Counted from the stretch's first letter, positions 20,215-29,844 are shown. The stretch: 64,000 bases of DNA from Allostella sp. ATCC 35155 (GCA_006738865.1 AP019701.1:4785974-4849973), one strand, 5' to 3'. Program-made: numbers and translations. The notes: generated from the sequence alone by a model not told the origin.

Positions 20215-20246
20215 CCGCCGGCCCGGGTCTATCCCCGGGCCGGCGG
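20215..20246. terminator. Perfect 13-bp inverted repeat between convergent genes
   Basis: Arms 20215-20227 and 20234-20246 pair perfectly around a 6-base loop. The TAG stop of the histidine kinase (20229-20231, minus strand) lies inside the loop. There is no T run, so it is probably a bidirectional transcription/decay barrier rather than a textbook terminator. Confidence 0.55.
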
Positions 20247-22202
20247 GACGAGCGCCGCGGCGACGGCCGCGCGCAGCTGATCGATCTCGAACGGCTTGCC
20301 GAGCACCTGCCGGTAGTCGCCGTCCCGATTGGCCGCGACCCAGGCCAGATCGGCCGAAAGGCCGATCAACGGCACGTCGCGGTTCGGGCCGCCGCCCTGC
20401 CGGAGGCTGCGCGCCATCTCGGGCCCGTCGATCTCGGGCAGGTTCACGTCGGTCAGCACCAGCGCGAACGGCTCGCGGGCGAGCGCCGCCAGCGCGGTGC
20501 GCCCGTCGGCCGCCTCGGCGACCCGGAAGCCCCAGCGCTGCAGCAGCGTGGCGATCAGCAGCCGTGTCGTCGAATCGTCCTCCACGACCAGCACCGGCCG
20601 GGCGACCGGGACGGGCGCCTCGACGGGCGCGTCCGGCATCGGCTGCACCGCGACCGTGAACCAGAACCGGCTGCCGCCGCCGGAGCGCGATTCGACGCCG
20701 ACCTCCCCGCCCAGCGCCTCGGCGAGACGCTTGCAGATGGAAAGCCCGAGACCGGTGCCGCCGCGCAGCCGGGGATCGCCGTCGATCTGGCGAAAGGGCG
20801 AGAAGAGCCGTGCCTGCGCCCCGGCCGTCATGCCGATGCCGGTATCGACGACATCGTGGCGCAGGCCCATCCCGTCGGGCCAGGGATCGGCGGAGACGCG
20901 GATCGTCACCGAGCCGGCGTCCGTGAACTTGATCGCGTTCGACACGAGGTTGAGCAGGATCTGGCGAGTCTTGCCCTCGTCGCCCAGCACCGCGGCCGGC
21001 AGGCCGGGGTCGATCTCGACGCGAAGATCGAGATCCTTTTCAAGCGCGAGCGCCCGGAAGAGGGACGCTGCCTCTCCGGCCAGTCGGCCCGGCACGAAGA
21101 TGGTGTCGTGCCGCTCGATGCCGCCCAGTTCGACCTGCGAATAGTCGAGGATCTGGTCGAGCATGCCGAGCAGCGAAGCCGTGGAACGGCGCATCGCATC
21201 GAGGTACCGGCGATGGTCCGGACCGAGCGGCGCGTCCGCCAGGAGATCGGCCATGCCGAGAATGCCGGTGAACGGGGTCCGCAGCTCGTGGCTGACGACG
21301 GCCAGGAACTCGGTCTTGGCACGATCGGCGGCCTCCGCCCGCTCCCGCGCCGCCTGCAGCTCGTCCGCCATGCGCCGCAGCTCTTCCGAGCGGCGCTGCA
21401 GGTCGGCATGGGCGAGGGCGAGTTCGCGCTCGCGCTCCTTCAGCAGGGTGACGTCCGTGCGCAGCCCGACCCGCAGGCCGCTCGGCGTACTCACCTGATG
21501 AATGACGATCCACCGGCCGTCGGCGAGCTGGCGCTCCACCCCCTCCCGGGTGCCGTCGCGGTAACGCCGCAGGATCGCCGCCGGGTCGTTGCTCTCCTCC
21601 GGGGCGAAGTTCCGGTAGTCGCCCGAGCGCATACCGGCTTGGAGCATCTCCTCGACATGCGTGCCCGGGACGATGATATCGGCCTGGCCGGGAAACATTC
21701 GCCGGAAGGTGTCGTTGGCCAGGATGACGCGGTCGTCGGCCCCGAACAGGATGAAGCCGTTGTCGAGACCCTCGATCGCCTCGACCAGCCGCAGCTCCGC
21801 CTGCTTCTCTGCGGTGACATCGGTGTGGATCACGACCTTGCCGCCATCGGCGGTGCTGCGCTCGCCGACGAGGATGCGGCGGCCGTCCACCAGGTCGAGC
21901 GTGTAGGGAGAGCCGATCCGCGCCGGCCACTCCTCGCGCCGCCGCTCGATCAGCCTGCGGGCATCCTCCTCACCGGTGCCGGCGACCATGGGCGCCACGG
22001 TCCGGACCAGCTCGGGCATCGTCCGTCCCGCGAGCGGCGCCAGCTGGTCGAGGACGGGATAGATCTCCAGCAGCCGCCGGTTGTGGAAGACGACCCGCTC
22101 GTCGGCGTCGTAGAGGAGGAACCCGTCGCGGAGATTCTCGACGGCGTCGCGCAGACGGCCCTCCGGTATCGCCGGTGCATCATCGGGCGCGGATGCGGTC
22201 AC
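20229..22202 (-). CDS. Hybrid sensor histidine kinase with two PAS domains and receiver
   Basis: 657-residue cytoplasmic hybrid kinase with no transmembrane segment. Order: PAS_7-type domain (about 15-130), second PAS_7-type domain (about 135-255), short coiled coil, HisKA with H-box AVVSHELRTPF (His305), HATPase with NLVSNAIKF and GGTGLGLSICKRL, then a receiver domain with the phospho-acceptor in LVLTDVNLPEIDG (Asp585). No output domain or HPt is present, so the phosphate must go to another protein or the receiver acts as a brake. The GTG at 22202 is used because the open frame above it is non-conserved; GTG codons near 22260 are alternatives. It lies 94 bp downstream of the TenA-like gene. 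Confidence 0.85.
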   Translation of the reverse strand: MTASAPDDAPAIPEGRLRDAVENLRDGFLLYDADERVVFHNRRLLEIYPVLDQLAPLAGRTMPELVRTVAPMVAGTGEEDARRLIERRREEWPARIGSPYTLDLVDGRRILVGERSTADGGKVVIHTDVTAEKQAELRLVEAIEGLDNGFILFGADDRVILANDTFRRMFPGQADIIVPGTHVEEMLQAGMRSGDYRNFAPEESNDPAAILRRYRDGTREGVERQLADGRWIVIHQVSTPSGLRVGLRTDVTLLKERERELALAHADLQRRSEELRRMADELQAARERAEAADRAKTEFLAVVSHELRTPFTGILGMADLLADAPLGPDHRRYLDAMRRSTASLLGMLDQILDYSQVELGGIERHDTIFVPGRLAGEAASLFRALALEKDLDLRVEIDPGLPAAVLGDEGKTRQILLNLVSNAIKFTDAGSVTIRVSADPWPDGMGLRHDVVDTGIGMTAGAQARLFSPFRQIDGDPRLRGGTGLGLSICKRLAEALGGEVGVESRSGGGSRFWFTVAVQPMPDAPVEAPVPVARPVLVVEDDSTTRLLIATLLQRWGFRVAEAADGRTALAALAREPFALVLTDVNLPEIDGPEMARSLRQGGGPNRDVPLIGLSADLAWVAANRDGDYRQVLGKPFEIDQLRAAVAAALVPPARG

Positions 22203-22296
22203 GCCCGCCCGCCGGGCGCGGGCATGCTCCGCGGCTCCCCGGCGCCCTGCCGCCGATAGCACCACAACCCACGCGAAATCGAATCCATCATCAATT

Positions 22297-22950
22297 CTAT
22301 CTGTAAGCGGCGTCGAAGAAAGCCCCCTCCAGCTCCACCATCCGCCCGAAACGATCCGAGACGCGGTCCAGGGCCGCCGCATCGAGCATGCCGGCCGCGG
22401 CATCGAACTCCCGCGCGACGCCCGCCACGAAGCCGGCGAACCCGGGTCCCGAATGCAGGGCGATCCACTCGGAATGCTCGAACCGTGCCGGCTTGGACGC
22501 GGATTCCGCCTCGCCCCAGTCGAGATAGATCCACTCGGCCGGCAGGAGGACCGAGAGAATGTCGGCATAGCCGCCTTCGCCGGCCTCGCGCAGCAACTGC
22601 AGGAACTGCCGCGACTCCGGCCAGAGAGCCGGATCGGCCCGGTCCGACGGCGCAATGCCGAGACTGTCGAAGCAGCGTTCGAAGTAGGTGTTCTCGTCGC
22701 TGGTGAGGATGGCGGCGAAACCGGCGAAGAGCCGCTTTCCCGCCATCGTCGGCGCGCGGGCGACCGCCAGGCCGACCAGCGTCGCAAGCTCCTCCACGAA
22801 GGCGTAGTCCTGCACGAGGTAGCCGCCGAGAACCCGGTCGTCGAGCGTACCGGCGCCCAGTTCCTGGACGAAGCGGTGCGTCGTCGCCCGCGTCCAGGCA
22901 TCGAAGTGGCGCATCCGCAGCGCGGCGGACAGGGAGAAGTCGGGCGTCAT
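22297..22950 (-). CDS. TenA-like (PqqC/thiaminase-II family) protein lacking the active Cys
   Basis: 217-residue all-helical TenA/PqqC-family protein. TenA enzymes hydrolyse aminopyrimidines for thiamine salvage. The conserved LVQDYAFVEELA segment supplies Asp48, and LLPAEWIYLDWG is the usual active-site strand. In classical TenA the residue after LLP is the nucleophilic Cys, here it is Ala138, so this belongs to the Cys-less (TenA_E-like) group or has another function. The ATG overlaps the pdxY stop in an ATGA arrangement, so translation is coupled to pyridoxal kinase. The pairing suggests B1/B6 or related pyrimidine/pyridine salvage, but the substrate is not proven. Confidence 0.8.
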   Translation of the reverse strand: MTPDFSLSAALRMRHFDAWTRATTHRFVQELGAGTLDDRVLGGYLVQDYAFVEELATLVGLAVARAPTMAGKRLFAGFAAILTSDENTYFERCFDSLGIAPSDRADPALWPESRQFLQLLREAGEGGYADILSVLLPAEWIYLDWGEAESASKPARFEHSEWIALHSGPGFAGFVAGVAREFDAAAGMLDAAALDRVSDRFGRMVELEGAFFDAAYR

Positions 22951-23795
22951 GGATGCAGCACCTCGGCCGGGAACCAGCGGGCGGGCGCGACGATCTCGTC
23001 CTGGGCTGTGACCAGCGCCAGTTCGTCGCCGCCGCAGCGTTGCGTGCATTCCAGCACCCCGTGGATCGCCGAGGCCGCATAGGCGAGCGCAGCCGGTACG
23101 GCGCCTGCGCGCAGCAACCCCGCGAGGAAGAGCGCGGCCACCAGATCGCCCGTGCCCTTGACCCGCACCGGCACGGTCGGATGCTCGACGACCCAGGTGC
23201 CGGCATCGGCGACCGCCAGCATGCGCTGGCACACGGGATCGCCACCCGCCTCGACACTGGTCACCAGCACCGTGCCGCCGCGGCCGGCGCGCCGCAGCGC
23301 GTCGGCGCCCGACGCGACCTCCGCCAGGGTCGGCAGCGGCCGGCCGAGCAGCCATTCGAGTTCGAACTGGTTGGGCGTGACGATGTCGGCTGCCGGCACC
23401 AGCCGGTCGCGGAAGAGTTCGGGAATGCCGGCCGCGACATAGACGCCCTCGGCCCGGTCGCCGATCACCGGATCGCACGAATAGACAGCCCCGCCGGGCC
23501 GCGCGACAGCGACCGCCCGCTCGATCGCCTGGCCGATGGCGGCGTCCCCGACATATCCCGACAGGACCGCCCGGCAGCGGGCGAGCAGGCCGCGGTCGGC
23601 CAGGGCCTCCAGCATGCCCGCCACCTGCGCCGTCGGCATCGCGCCGCCGTGCCAACGCGCATGCCCGGGATGGTTCGAGCCGACCCAGGTCGGCACCGCC
23701 CAGGTCTCGAATCCGAGCCGCTGCAGGGGAAACAGGGCGGCGGAATTGCCGACATGGCCGGCCGCCACCCAGGATTGAACCGAAAGAATCGCCAT
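22947..23795 (-). CDS. pdxY: Pyridoxal kinase
   Basis: 282-residue PfkB/ribokinase-like kinase of the PdxY type, phosphorylating pyridoxal to PLP in vitamin B6 salvage. It starts with AILSVQSWVAAGHVGNSAA (the family's SVQSHVVYGHVGNSAA), continues with SGYVGD, SCDPVIGD and TPNQFELEWL, and has the nucleotide/anion-hole motif KGTGDLVAALFLAG. Trp replaces His in SVQSW and this may affect substrate preference. The ATG at 23795 precedes the conserved block. It is the first gene of the pdxY-tenA pair. Confidence 0.9.
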   Translation of the reverse strand: MAILSVQSWVAAGHVGNSAALFPLQRLGFETWAVPTWVGSNHPGHARWHGGAMPTAQVAGMLEALADRGLLARCRAVLSGYVGDAAIGQAIERAVAVARPGGAVYSCDPVIGDRAEGVYVAAGIPELFRDRLVPAADIVTPNQFELEWLLGRPLPTLAEVASGADALRRAGRGGTVLVTSVEAGGDPVCQRMLAVADAGTWVVEHPTVPVRVKGTGDLVAALFLAGLLRAGAVPAALAYAASAIHGVLECTQRCGGDELALVTAQDEIVAPARWFPAEVLHP

Positions 23796-23942
23796 CGCCC
23801 GACCGACGGTAGCGGGCCGCCTCGCCCCCGTCACCCGGCGAAATGGGGCGCTCTCGGCGAAGCGGATGGCGCGATTGCCGGCGCGCGGCCCGCGGGCCTA
23901 CCGTCGGCGCTGTCCCCCGCGCTTCTCGCAAAGGAACCCGCC

Positions 23943-24830
23943 TTGACGATCGCCCCGCCCCGCCCGCGCCGCAGCGTCCTCTACATGCCGGCCGCCAACG
24001 CCCGCGCCCTCGAGAAAGCGCAGACCCTGGATGCCGACGGCTTCATCTTCGACCTCGAGGATGCGGTGGCGCCCGACGCCAAGGACCGGGCCAGGGCGCA
24101 GCTGCGCGATGCGCTCGCCGGGTTCGACTATCGCGGCCGCGAGCGGATCGTCCGGGTCAACGGCCTTGACACGCCGTGGGCGGCCGAGGACCTGCGGATG
24201 GCGGCGGCGAGCGGCGCCGAGGCCGTGCTGATCCCCAAGGTCGAGAGCCCGGCGACGCTGCTGGCCGCGGAGGCGGCGCTGGCCGCTGCCGGCGCCCCGC
24301 CCGCCCAGGCGCTGTGGGCGATGATGGAGACGCCGCGGGCCTTCCTGCGCGCCGACGCCATCGCCGGCGCGACCCCGCGGCTGGCGGCGCTCGCCATGGG
24401 AACGTCCGACCTGGCACAGGAACTCCGCGCCCTGCATACGCCGGACCGCGCCGCGCTGATGCCGAGCCTGGCGATCGGCCTGCTCGCCGCCCGCGCCCAC
24501 GGGCTGGCCGCCCTCGACGGCGTCCATCTCGACCTCGCCGACGATGCCGGCTTCGCCGATGCCTGCCGGCAGGCGCTGGTCATGGGTTTCGACGGCAAGA
24601 CGCTGATCCACCCGAAGTCGATCGCCGTCGCCAATGCGACCTTCGCGCCGCCGCCCGACCGGATCGCATGGGCGGAACGGGTCGTCGCGGTGCATGCGGA
24701 GGCGGAGGCCGCCGGCCGCGGCGTCGTGCTGCTGGACGGAAAGCTGATCGAGAACCTGCATGTCGCCGAGGCGCGACGCATTCTCGCGCTTGCAGCAATG
24801 ATCTCCCGGCAGAGCGCCGCCTCGCGTTGA
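23943..24830 (+). CDS. HpcH/HpaI aldolase family CoA-ester lyase (CitE/malyl-CoA lyase-like)
   Basis: 295-residue TIM-barrel lyase of the CitE/L-malyl-CoA lyase group. It starts at TTG 23943 with AAAGGAA upstream, right before RRSVLYMPAANARALEKA. Landmarks are the DLEDAVAPDAK metal/acid segment, RIVRVNGLDTPW, VLIPKVESP, MMETPRAFL, and GFDGKTLIHPKSI, where the substrate Asp/Lys loop lies. It probably cleaves or forms a (3S)-malyl/citramalyl-type CoA ester. It is followed directly by the sdh operon, a central-carbon context, but a likely sdh promoter overlaps its stop. Confidence 0.86.
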   Translation: MTIAPPRPRRSVLYMPAANARALEKAQTLDADGFIFDLEDAVAPDAKDRARAQLRDALAGFDYRGRERIVRVNGLDTPWAAEDLRMAAASGAEAVLIPKVESPATLLAAEAALAAAGAPPAQALWAMMETPRAFLRADAIAGATPRLAALAMGTSDLAQELRALHTPDRAALMPSLAIGLLAARAHGLAALDGVHLDLADDAGFADACRQALVMGFDGKTLIHPKSIAVANATFAPPPDRIAWAERVVAVHAEAEAAGRGVVLLDGKLIENLHVAEARRILALAAMISRQSAASR

Positions 24831-24855
24831 CTTGGCCGGAATCGCGGTCTATTTC
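24827..24855 (+). promoter_or_regulatory. Putative sigma-70 promoter of sdhCDAB
   Basis: TTGACT (24827-24832) and TATTTC (24850-24855) are separated by 17 bases and lie 54 bp before the sdhC ATG, overlapping the stop of the lyase gene. The match to consensus is good for a GC-rich genome; no direct evidence of use. Confidence 0.45.
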
Positions 24856-24908
24856 ACCTTGCACTGCGCGGGTCTCGCGCACCTGCCGCTTCCCACGAGG
24901 CCGCCCGC

Positions 24909-25316
24909 ATGGCAACCGAACGCGCGACCGGTCGTCCCCGGCCGTTGTCGCCGCACCTACAGATTTATCGTCCGCAGATCACCTCGGTGCTGTCGATCCT
25001 GCATCGCGCCACCGGGATCGCGCTCTCCGTCGGCACGCTGATGCTGGTCTGGTGGCTGGTTGCCGCCGCATCCGGCCCGGCCGCCTTCGCGTCCGCCCAG
25101 GGGTTCATCACCTCCTGGTTCGGCCTGCTGCTGCTCTTCGGCTGGACCTTCGCGCTGTTCTTCCACCTGTGCAACGGCATCCGCCACCTCTTCTGGGATG
25201 CCGGACAGGGCCTGGAGATCAAGCAGGTCTATGCCAGCGGCTGGGCGGTGGTCGCGGCCTCCGGCGGCCTCACCGTGCTGGCCTGGATCATCGGCCTCGC
25301 CGGCCGCGGGAGCTGA
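24909..25316 (+). CDS. sdhC: Succinate dehydrogenase cytochrome b556 subunit
   Basis: 135-residue membrane anchor of complex II. It opens with RPLSPHLQIYRPQITSVLSI and has SILHRATGIAL, the quinone-site Ser/Arg region, followed by three transmembrane helices. The haem-ligand His lies in FFHLCNGIRHLFWD. With SdhD it binds haem b and ubiquinone. First gene of sdhCDAB, with 4 bp to sdhD. Confidence 0.95.
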   Translation: MATERATGRPRPLSPHLQIYRPQITSVLSILHRATGIALSVGTLMLVWWLVAAASGPAAFASAQGFITSWFGLLLLFGWTFALFFHLCNGIRHLFWDAGQGLEIKQVYASGWAVVAASGGLTVLAWIIGLAGRGS

Positions 25317-25320
25317 TGCG

Positions 25321-25695
25321 ATGAAGATGCGTTCCAGCCTCGGCCGGGTTCGCGGCCTGGGATCGGCCAAGGACGGCGTCTCCCACTGGTGGCTACAGCG
25401 GCTGACGGCCGTCGCCCTGGTGCCGCTCTGCCTGTGGTTCGTCGGCTCGCTGATCGGCCAGGTCGGCGCGGACCAGGCGTCGGTCGCGGCATGGCTCGCG
25501 CAGCCCTGCCCGGCGATCGTCATGATCCTGCTGGCGATCGCGACCTTCTACCACGCGGCCCTCGGCCTGCAGGTGGTGATCGAGGACTATGTCGCGAGCG
25601 AGGGCCTGCGCCTCGTCGCGATCGCGGCGATGAAGCTCGCCTGCTTCGCGCTCGCGACCGCGGCTGTCTTCGCCGTCCTCAAGCTCGCGCTCTGA
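25321..25695 (+). CDS. sdhD: Succinate dehydrogenase hydrophobic membrane anchor subunit
   Basis: 124-residue anchor subunit of complex [27 protein letters not shown] is the conserved N-terminus with the quinone-site region. Three hydrophobic helices follow, and the haem-ligand His is in [16 protein letters not shown]. It lies 14 bp upstream of sdhA. Confidence 0.94.
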   Translation: MKMRSSLGRVRGLGSAKDGVSHWWLQRLTAVALVPLCLWFVGSLIGQVGADQASVAAWLAQPCPAIVMILLAIATFYHAALGLQVVIEDYVASEGLRLVAIAAMKLACFALATAAVFAVLKLAL

Positions 25696-25709
25696 CGAGG
25701 CAATTCGAA

Positions 25710-27503
25710 ATGGCATCCGCCTACAAGATCATCGACCATGCCTACGACGTGGTCGTCGTCGGCGCCGGCGGCGCCGGCCTGCGCGCCACCCTCGGCATGG
25801 GCATGGCCGGGCTGAAGACCGCCTGCGTGACCAAGGTCTTCCCGACCCGCAGCCACACGGTGGCCGCTCAGGGCGGCATCGGCGCCGCGCTCGGCAACAT
25901 GGGGCCGGACGACTGGCGCTGGCACATGTTCGACACCGTCAAGGGGTCGGACTGGCTCGGCGACCAGGACGCGATCGAATACATGTGCCGCAGCGCCATC
26001 CCGGCGGTCGTCGAGCTGGAGCATTTCGGCGTCCCCTTCTCGCGCACCGAGGAGGGCAAGATCTACCAGCGGCCCTTCGGCGGCCACACCACCGAGTATG
26101 GTGACGGGCCGATGGCCAAGCGCGCCTGCGCGGCCGCCGACCGCACCGGCCATGCGATCCTGCACACGCTCTATCAGCAGTGCCTGAAGCACAAGGCCGA
26201 GTTCTTCGTCGAGTATTTCGCCCTCGACCTCATCATGGACGAGGAAGGCGCCTGCCGCGGCGTCATGGCCTGGAACCTCGACGACGGCACCATCCATCGC
26301 TTCCGCGCCCACATGGTGGTGCTGGCGACGGGCGGCTACGGCCGCGCCTACTTCTCCTGCACGTCGGCCCACACCTGCACCGGCGACGGCAACGCCATGG
26401 TGCTGCGTGCCGGCCTGCCGCTGCAGGACATGGAGTTCGTGCAGTTCCATCCGACCGGCATCTACAGCGCCGGCTGCCTCATCACCGAGGGCGCCCGCGG
26501 CGAGGGCGGCTATCTCACCAACTCGGCCGGCGAGCGCTTCATGGAGCGCTATGCGCCACATGCCAAGGATCTCGCCAGCCGCGACGTCGTCAGCCGCGCC
26601 ATGACGATCGAGGTCCGCGAGGGCCGCGGCGTCGGCAAGGAGAACGACCACATCCTGCTCCACCTGGAGCATCTCGACCCGTCGGTCCTGGCCGAGCGCC
26701 TGCCCGGCATCTCCGAGACCGCCAAGATCTTCGCCGGCGTCGAGGTGACCAAGGAGCCGATCCCGGTCCTGCCGACCGTCCATTACAACATGGGCGGCGT
26801 GCCGACGAACTATCACGGTGAGGTTCTGCGCCCGACCAAGGACAATCCCGACGGCGTGTGCCCGGGGCTGATGGCGATCGGCGAGGCAGCCTGCGTCTCG
26901 GTCCACGGCGCCAACCGCCTCGGCACCAACTCGCTGATCGACCTCGTGGTCTTCGGCCGCGCCGCCGCCCACCGCGCGGCCGAGCTGGTCCGGCCGGGAA
27001 CCCCGCACAAGCCGCTTTCGGACAATGCCGGGGACGAGGCGCTGGCCCGGCTCGACCGCGTCCGCAACGCCAAGGGCGACAGCCCGACCGCGCGCATCCG
27101 CCTCAAGATGCAGCGGACGATGCAGAACAACTGCGCCGTCTTCCGTTCGGGCGACGTGCTGGAGGAAGGCTGCCGGCTGATCGACGAGGTCCATTCCCAG
27201 ATGGGTGACCTGTCGGTGACCGACCGCTCGATGGTGTGGAACAGCGACCTCGTCGAGGCGCTGGAACTCGACAACCTCGTCTCGCAGTCGCTGGCGACGC
27301 TCTATTCCGGTGCCGCGCGGACCGAGAGCCGGGGCGCCCATGCGCGCGAGGACTATCCCGAGCGCGACGACGAGAACTGGATGAAGCACTCGCTGGCCTG
27401 GGTGGATGGCAAGGGCGGCGTCCGGCTCGGCTATCGCGACGTGCACATGTTCACCCTGTCGAACGAAGTGTCCGTCTTCCCCCCCAAGAAGCGCGTCTAC
27501 TGA
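25710..27503 (+). CDS. sdhA: Succinate dehydrogenase flavoprotein subunit
   Basis: 597-residue catalytic subunit of complex II, oxidising succinate to fumarate. The FAD Rossmann motif GAGGAGLRA is at residues 18-26. The covalent FAD site is the His in [12 protein letters not shown] (His49). Active-site segments [16 protein letters not shown] and the conserved [19 protein letters not shown] region are intact. Length and order are standard. Located on the cytoplasmic face. Confidence 0.97.
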   Translation: MASAYKIIDHAYDVVVVGAGGAGLRATLGMGMAGLKTACVTKVFPTRSHTVAAQGGIGAALGNMGPDDWRWHMFDTVKGSDWLGDQDAIEYMCRSAIPAVVELEHFGVPFSRTEEGKIYQRPFGGHTTEYGDGPMAKRACAAADRTGHAILHTLYQQCLKHKAEFFVEYFALDLIMDEEGACRGVMAWNLDDGTIHRFRAHMVVLATGGYGRAYFSCTSAHTCTGDGNAMVLRAGLPLQDMEFVQFHPTGIYSAGCLITEGARGEGGYLTNSAGERFMERYAPHAKDLASRDVVSRAMTIEVREGRGVGKENDHILLHLEHLDPSVLAERLPGISETAKIFAGVEVTKEPIPVLPTVHYNMGGVPTNYHGEVLRPTKDNPDGVCPGLMAIGEAACVSVHGANRLGTNSLIDLVVFGRAAAHRAAELVRPGTPHKPLSDNAGDEALARLDRVRNAKGDSPTARIRLKMQRTMQNNCAVFRSGDVLEEGCRLIDEVHSQMGDLSVTDRSMVWNSDLVEALELDNLVSQSLATLYSGAARTESRGAHAREDYPERDDENWMKHSLAWVDGKGGVRLGYRDVHMFTLSNEVSVFPPKKRVY

Positions 27504-27516
27504 GAGGCCGCCTCCG

Positions 27517-28296
27517 ATGGCTCAGTTCACGCTCCCCGCGAACTCCAAGGTCGGGGTCGGCAAGACCTTCCCGGCGCCCTCCGGCGCCAAGGACGTCCGT
27601 GCGTTCAAGATCTACCGCTGGAACGGCGACGACGGGCAGAACCCGCGCATCGACACCTACGAGATCGACCTCGCCGACTGCGGACCGATGGTTCTCGACG
27701 CGCTGATCAAGATCAAGAACGAGATCGACCCGACGCTGACCTTCCGGCGTTCCTGCCGCGAGGGCATCTGCGGCTCGTGCTCGATGAACATCGACGGCAC
27801 CAACACCCTGGCCTGCCTCAAGGGCATCGAGGAGGTCCGGGGCGACGTGAAGATCTACCCGCTGCCGCACCTGCCGGTGGTGAAGGACCTGGTTCCCGAC
27901 CTGAGCCAGCCCTATGCCCAGTACACGTCGATCGAGCCCTGGCTACAGACCGAATCGCCGCCGCCGCCCGACAAGGAGCAGCTGCAGAGCGTCGAGGAGC
28001 GGAACAAGATCGACGGGCTGTGGGAGTGCATCTTGTGCTTCTGCTGCTCGACCAGCTGCCCAAGCTACTGGTGGAACGGCGACCGCTATCTCGGCCCCGC
28101 GATCCTGCTGCAGGCCTATCGCTGGATCGCCGACAGCCGCGACGAGCACACGGGCGAGCGCCTGGACGCGCTGGAGGATCCCTTCCGCCTCTATCGCTGC
28201 CACACGATCATGAACTGCACGCGGACCTGCCCCAAGGGCCTCAACCCCGCCAAGGCTATCGCCGAGATCAAGAAGCTGATGATCGAGCGCCGCTGA
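27517..28296 (+). CDS. sdhB: Succinate dehydrogenase iron-sulfur subunit
   Basis: 259-residue Fe-S subunit passing electrons from FAD to quinone. Cluster ligands are visible: [2Fe-2S] in CREGICGSC and a later Cys, [4Fe-4S] in [12 protein letters not shown], and [3Fe-4S] in the C-terminal [17 protein letters not shown]. It is the last gene of the operon. A 9-bp hairpin overlaps its final codons, with the stop codon in the loop. Confidence 0.97.
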   Translation: MAQFTLPANSKVGVGKTFPAPSGAKDVRAFKIYRWNGDDGQNPRIDTYEIDLADCGPMVLDALIKIKNEIDPTLTFRRSCREGICGSCSMNIDGTNTLACLKGIEEVRGDVKIYPLPHLPVVKDLVPDLSQPYAQYTSIEPWLQTESPPPPDKEQLQSVEERNKIDGLWECILCFCCSTSCPSYWWNGDRYLGPAILLQAYRWIADSRDEHTGERLDALEDPFRLYRCHTIMNCTRTCPKGLNPAKAIAEIKKLMIERR

Positions 28297-28313
28297 CGCG
28301 GCGCTCCTTCGTT
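28285..28313 (+). terminator. Hairpin terminator overlapping the sdhB stop
   Basis: Arms 28285-28293 and 28298-28306 pair perfectly around a TGAC loop containing the sdhB stop, followed by CTTCGTTT. It is a GC stem with a weak U tract and lies between convergent sdhB and the response-regulator gene. Confidence 0.6.
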
Positions 28314-28323
28314 TCGGCGGAGG

Positions 28324-29055
28324 TCACTCCTCCCCGTCCGGGACGAACATGTAGCCCGTCCCCCGCACCGTCTTGATGATGCGGGGCTTGGCGGGATCGA
28401 CCTCGATCTTGCGGCGCAGGCGGGTGATGCGCACGTCGATCGAGCGATCGAAGGGATCCCAGTCGCGGTTGTGCGCGAGGTCGAGCAGCCGGTCGCGCGA
28501 CAGCACTTGGCGCGGATGGCGCGCGAAGGTGCGCAGCAGGTCGAACTCCATCGCCGTGATCGCCAGTTCCGCACCGTCGGCGCCGAAGAGGCGCTGGCCG
28601 GCGAGGTCCAGGCGGCAATGGCCGAAGACGACATGGTTCCCGCCCTCCGGCCGTGGCGGCGCCGCCGCCGCGGGCCCGGCGGCGGCCGGCATCCGCCGCA
28701 GCACGCTGCGCACCCGCGCCAGCAGCTCGCGCAGGTCGAAGGGCTTCGGGATATAGTCGTCGGCCCCCATTTCCAGGCCCACCACGCGGTCGATCGCCTC
28801 GCCCGCGGCCGTCACCAGGATGACGCCCGCCCGCGTCTCCTGCCGCAGGAAGCGGGTCAGCGACAGGCCGTCCTCGCCCGGCATGTTGAGGTCGAGCAGG
28901 ACGAGGTCGACCGGTCCCGCGGCCAGCGCGCGGCGCAGCTCGGCCCCGTTGCCGGCAGCCGTCACCGCGAAACCCTGCATCGCCAGATACTCCTCCAGCG
29001 TCTCGCGGATTTCGGGCTCGTCGTCGACCACGACGATATGGGCGCGATCGGCCAT
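28324..29055 (-). CDS. OmpR-family DNA-binding response regulator
   Basis: 243-residue two-component regulator. The receiver has the acidic pair at 11-12, phospho-acceptor Asp55 in LVLLDLNMPGEDG, and the Lys in DDYIPKPFDLREL. A Pro/Ala-rich linker follows, then a winged-helix OmpR domain with RDRLLDLAHNRDWDPFDRSIDVRITRLRRKIE. No cognate histidine kinase is adjacent, so it is an orphan or served by one of the hybrid kinases at 20229 or 31692. It is divergent from the ECF sigma factor. Confidence 0.92.
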   Translation of the reverse strand: MADRAHIVVVDDEPEIRETLEEYLAMQGFAVTAAGNGAELRRALAAGPVDLVLLDLNMPGEDGLSLTRFLRQETRAGVILVTAAGEAIDRVVGLEMGADDYIPKPFDLRELLARVRSVLRRMPAAAGPAAAAPPRPEGGNHVVFGHCRLDLAGQRLFGADGAELAITAMEFDLLRTFARHPRQVLSRDRLLDLAHNRDWDPFDRSIDVRITRLRRKIEVDPAKPRIIKTVRGTGYMFVPDGEE

Positions 29056-29180
29056 GCGGCCCCGTCCCTCCGATCGGTCTGGAAACATTTGAAACGGTGA
29101 TGGACACACCATTAACGAATTTTGGCGCGGCAAGAAATCTCCGCGAAACGGCGGCTCCCTAGTTTCCGCGCCGTTCGATC

Positions 29181-29204
29181 GGGGACCAGGGCATTCCGGT
29201 CCCC
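29181..29204 (+). promoter_or_regulatory. Leader hairpin before the ECF sigma gene
   Basis: GGGGACC (29181-29187) and GGTCCCC (29198-29204) can pair about 10 bp upstream of the Shine-Dalgarno GCGGAG. It could modulate translation or be incidental in GC-rich DNA. Confidence 0.3.
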
Positions 29205-29223
29205 CAGTTGCGGAGAAATCGTC

Positions 29224-29844
29224 ATGGCCAGTGCAGCGGTGGGCGGCCGGCAGGCCCCCAAGTTCCGGATCGTGTCCAACGGCAGCGATGCGACCCTCGA
29301 CACCGAACTGGTGCGTCGGGTGGCCGCCGGCGACCGTACCGCGCTCCGCCGCATCCATGACCGCTTCCAGCGGCCGCTGATCGGCTACCTGCTGCGGTTC
29401 GTGCGCGACCATGCGGTCGCCGAGGAACTGGCGGCGGAGGTCATGGTCGGCGTCTGGCGGCAGGCCGCGCGCTACGAGGGACGCTCCTCGCTGGAGACCT
29501 GGGTCTTCGGCATCGCCCACAACAAGGCGGTGAGCTGGCTGCGCAAGCGGCGCGAAGAGGGCATGCCGGAGGGTGCTGCGGAAGCTCTGGTCGACGAGCG
29601 GGCCGATCCCGAGACGGAGGCCGACGCGGCCAGCGTCGCCGACATGATGGCCCGCCTGATCGGCCGCCTGTCGTCCGAGCAGCAGGCCGCGCTGCAGCTC
29701 ACCTACTATCAGGAGATGCCGCTGGAGCAGGTGGCGGACGCCATGGGCTGCCCGGTCAACACGGTGAAGACGCGGATCTACTATGCCCGCCAGCACCTCA
29801 AGCGGATGCTGGCCGACGAGGGGATCCACGCCCTGGCCGCCTGA
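29224..29844 (+). CDS. ECF-type RNA polymerase sigma factor
   Basis: 206-residue sigma-70 family factor of the extracytoplasmic function class. Region 2 is seen in RFQRPLIGYLLRFVRDHAVAEELAAEV and TWVFGIAHNKAVSWLR. Region 4 is seen in LQLTYYQEMPLEQVADAMG and VNTVKTRIYYARQHLKRML. GGAGAAA precedes the ATG. No anti-sigma gene lies beside it (the next gene is dihydroxyacetone kinase), so its control is not apparent. It is divergent from the OmpR-type regulator over 168 bp, which should hold both promoters. Confidence 0.9.
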   Translation: MASAAVGGRQAPKFRIVSNGSDATLDTELVRRVAAGDRTALRRIHDRFQRPLIGYLLRFVRDHAVAEELAAEVMVGVWRQAARYEGRSSLETWVFGIAHNKAVSWLRKRREEGMPEGAAEALVDERADPETEADAASVADMMARLIGRLSSEQQAALQLTYYQEMPLEQVADAMGCPVNTVKTRIYYARQHLKRMLADEGIHALAA

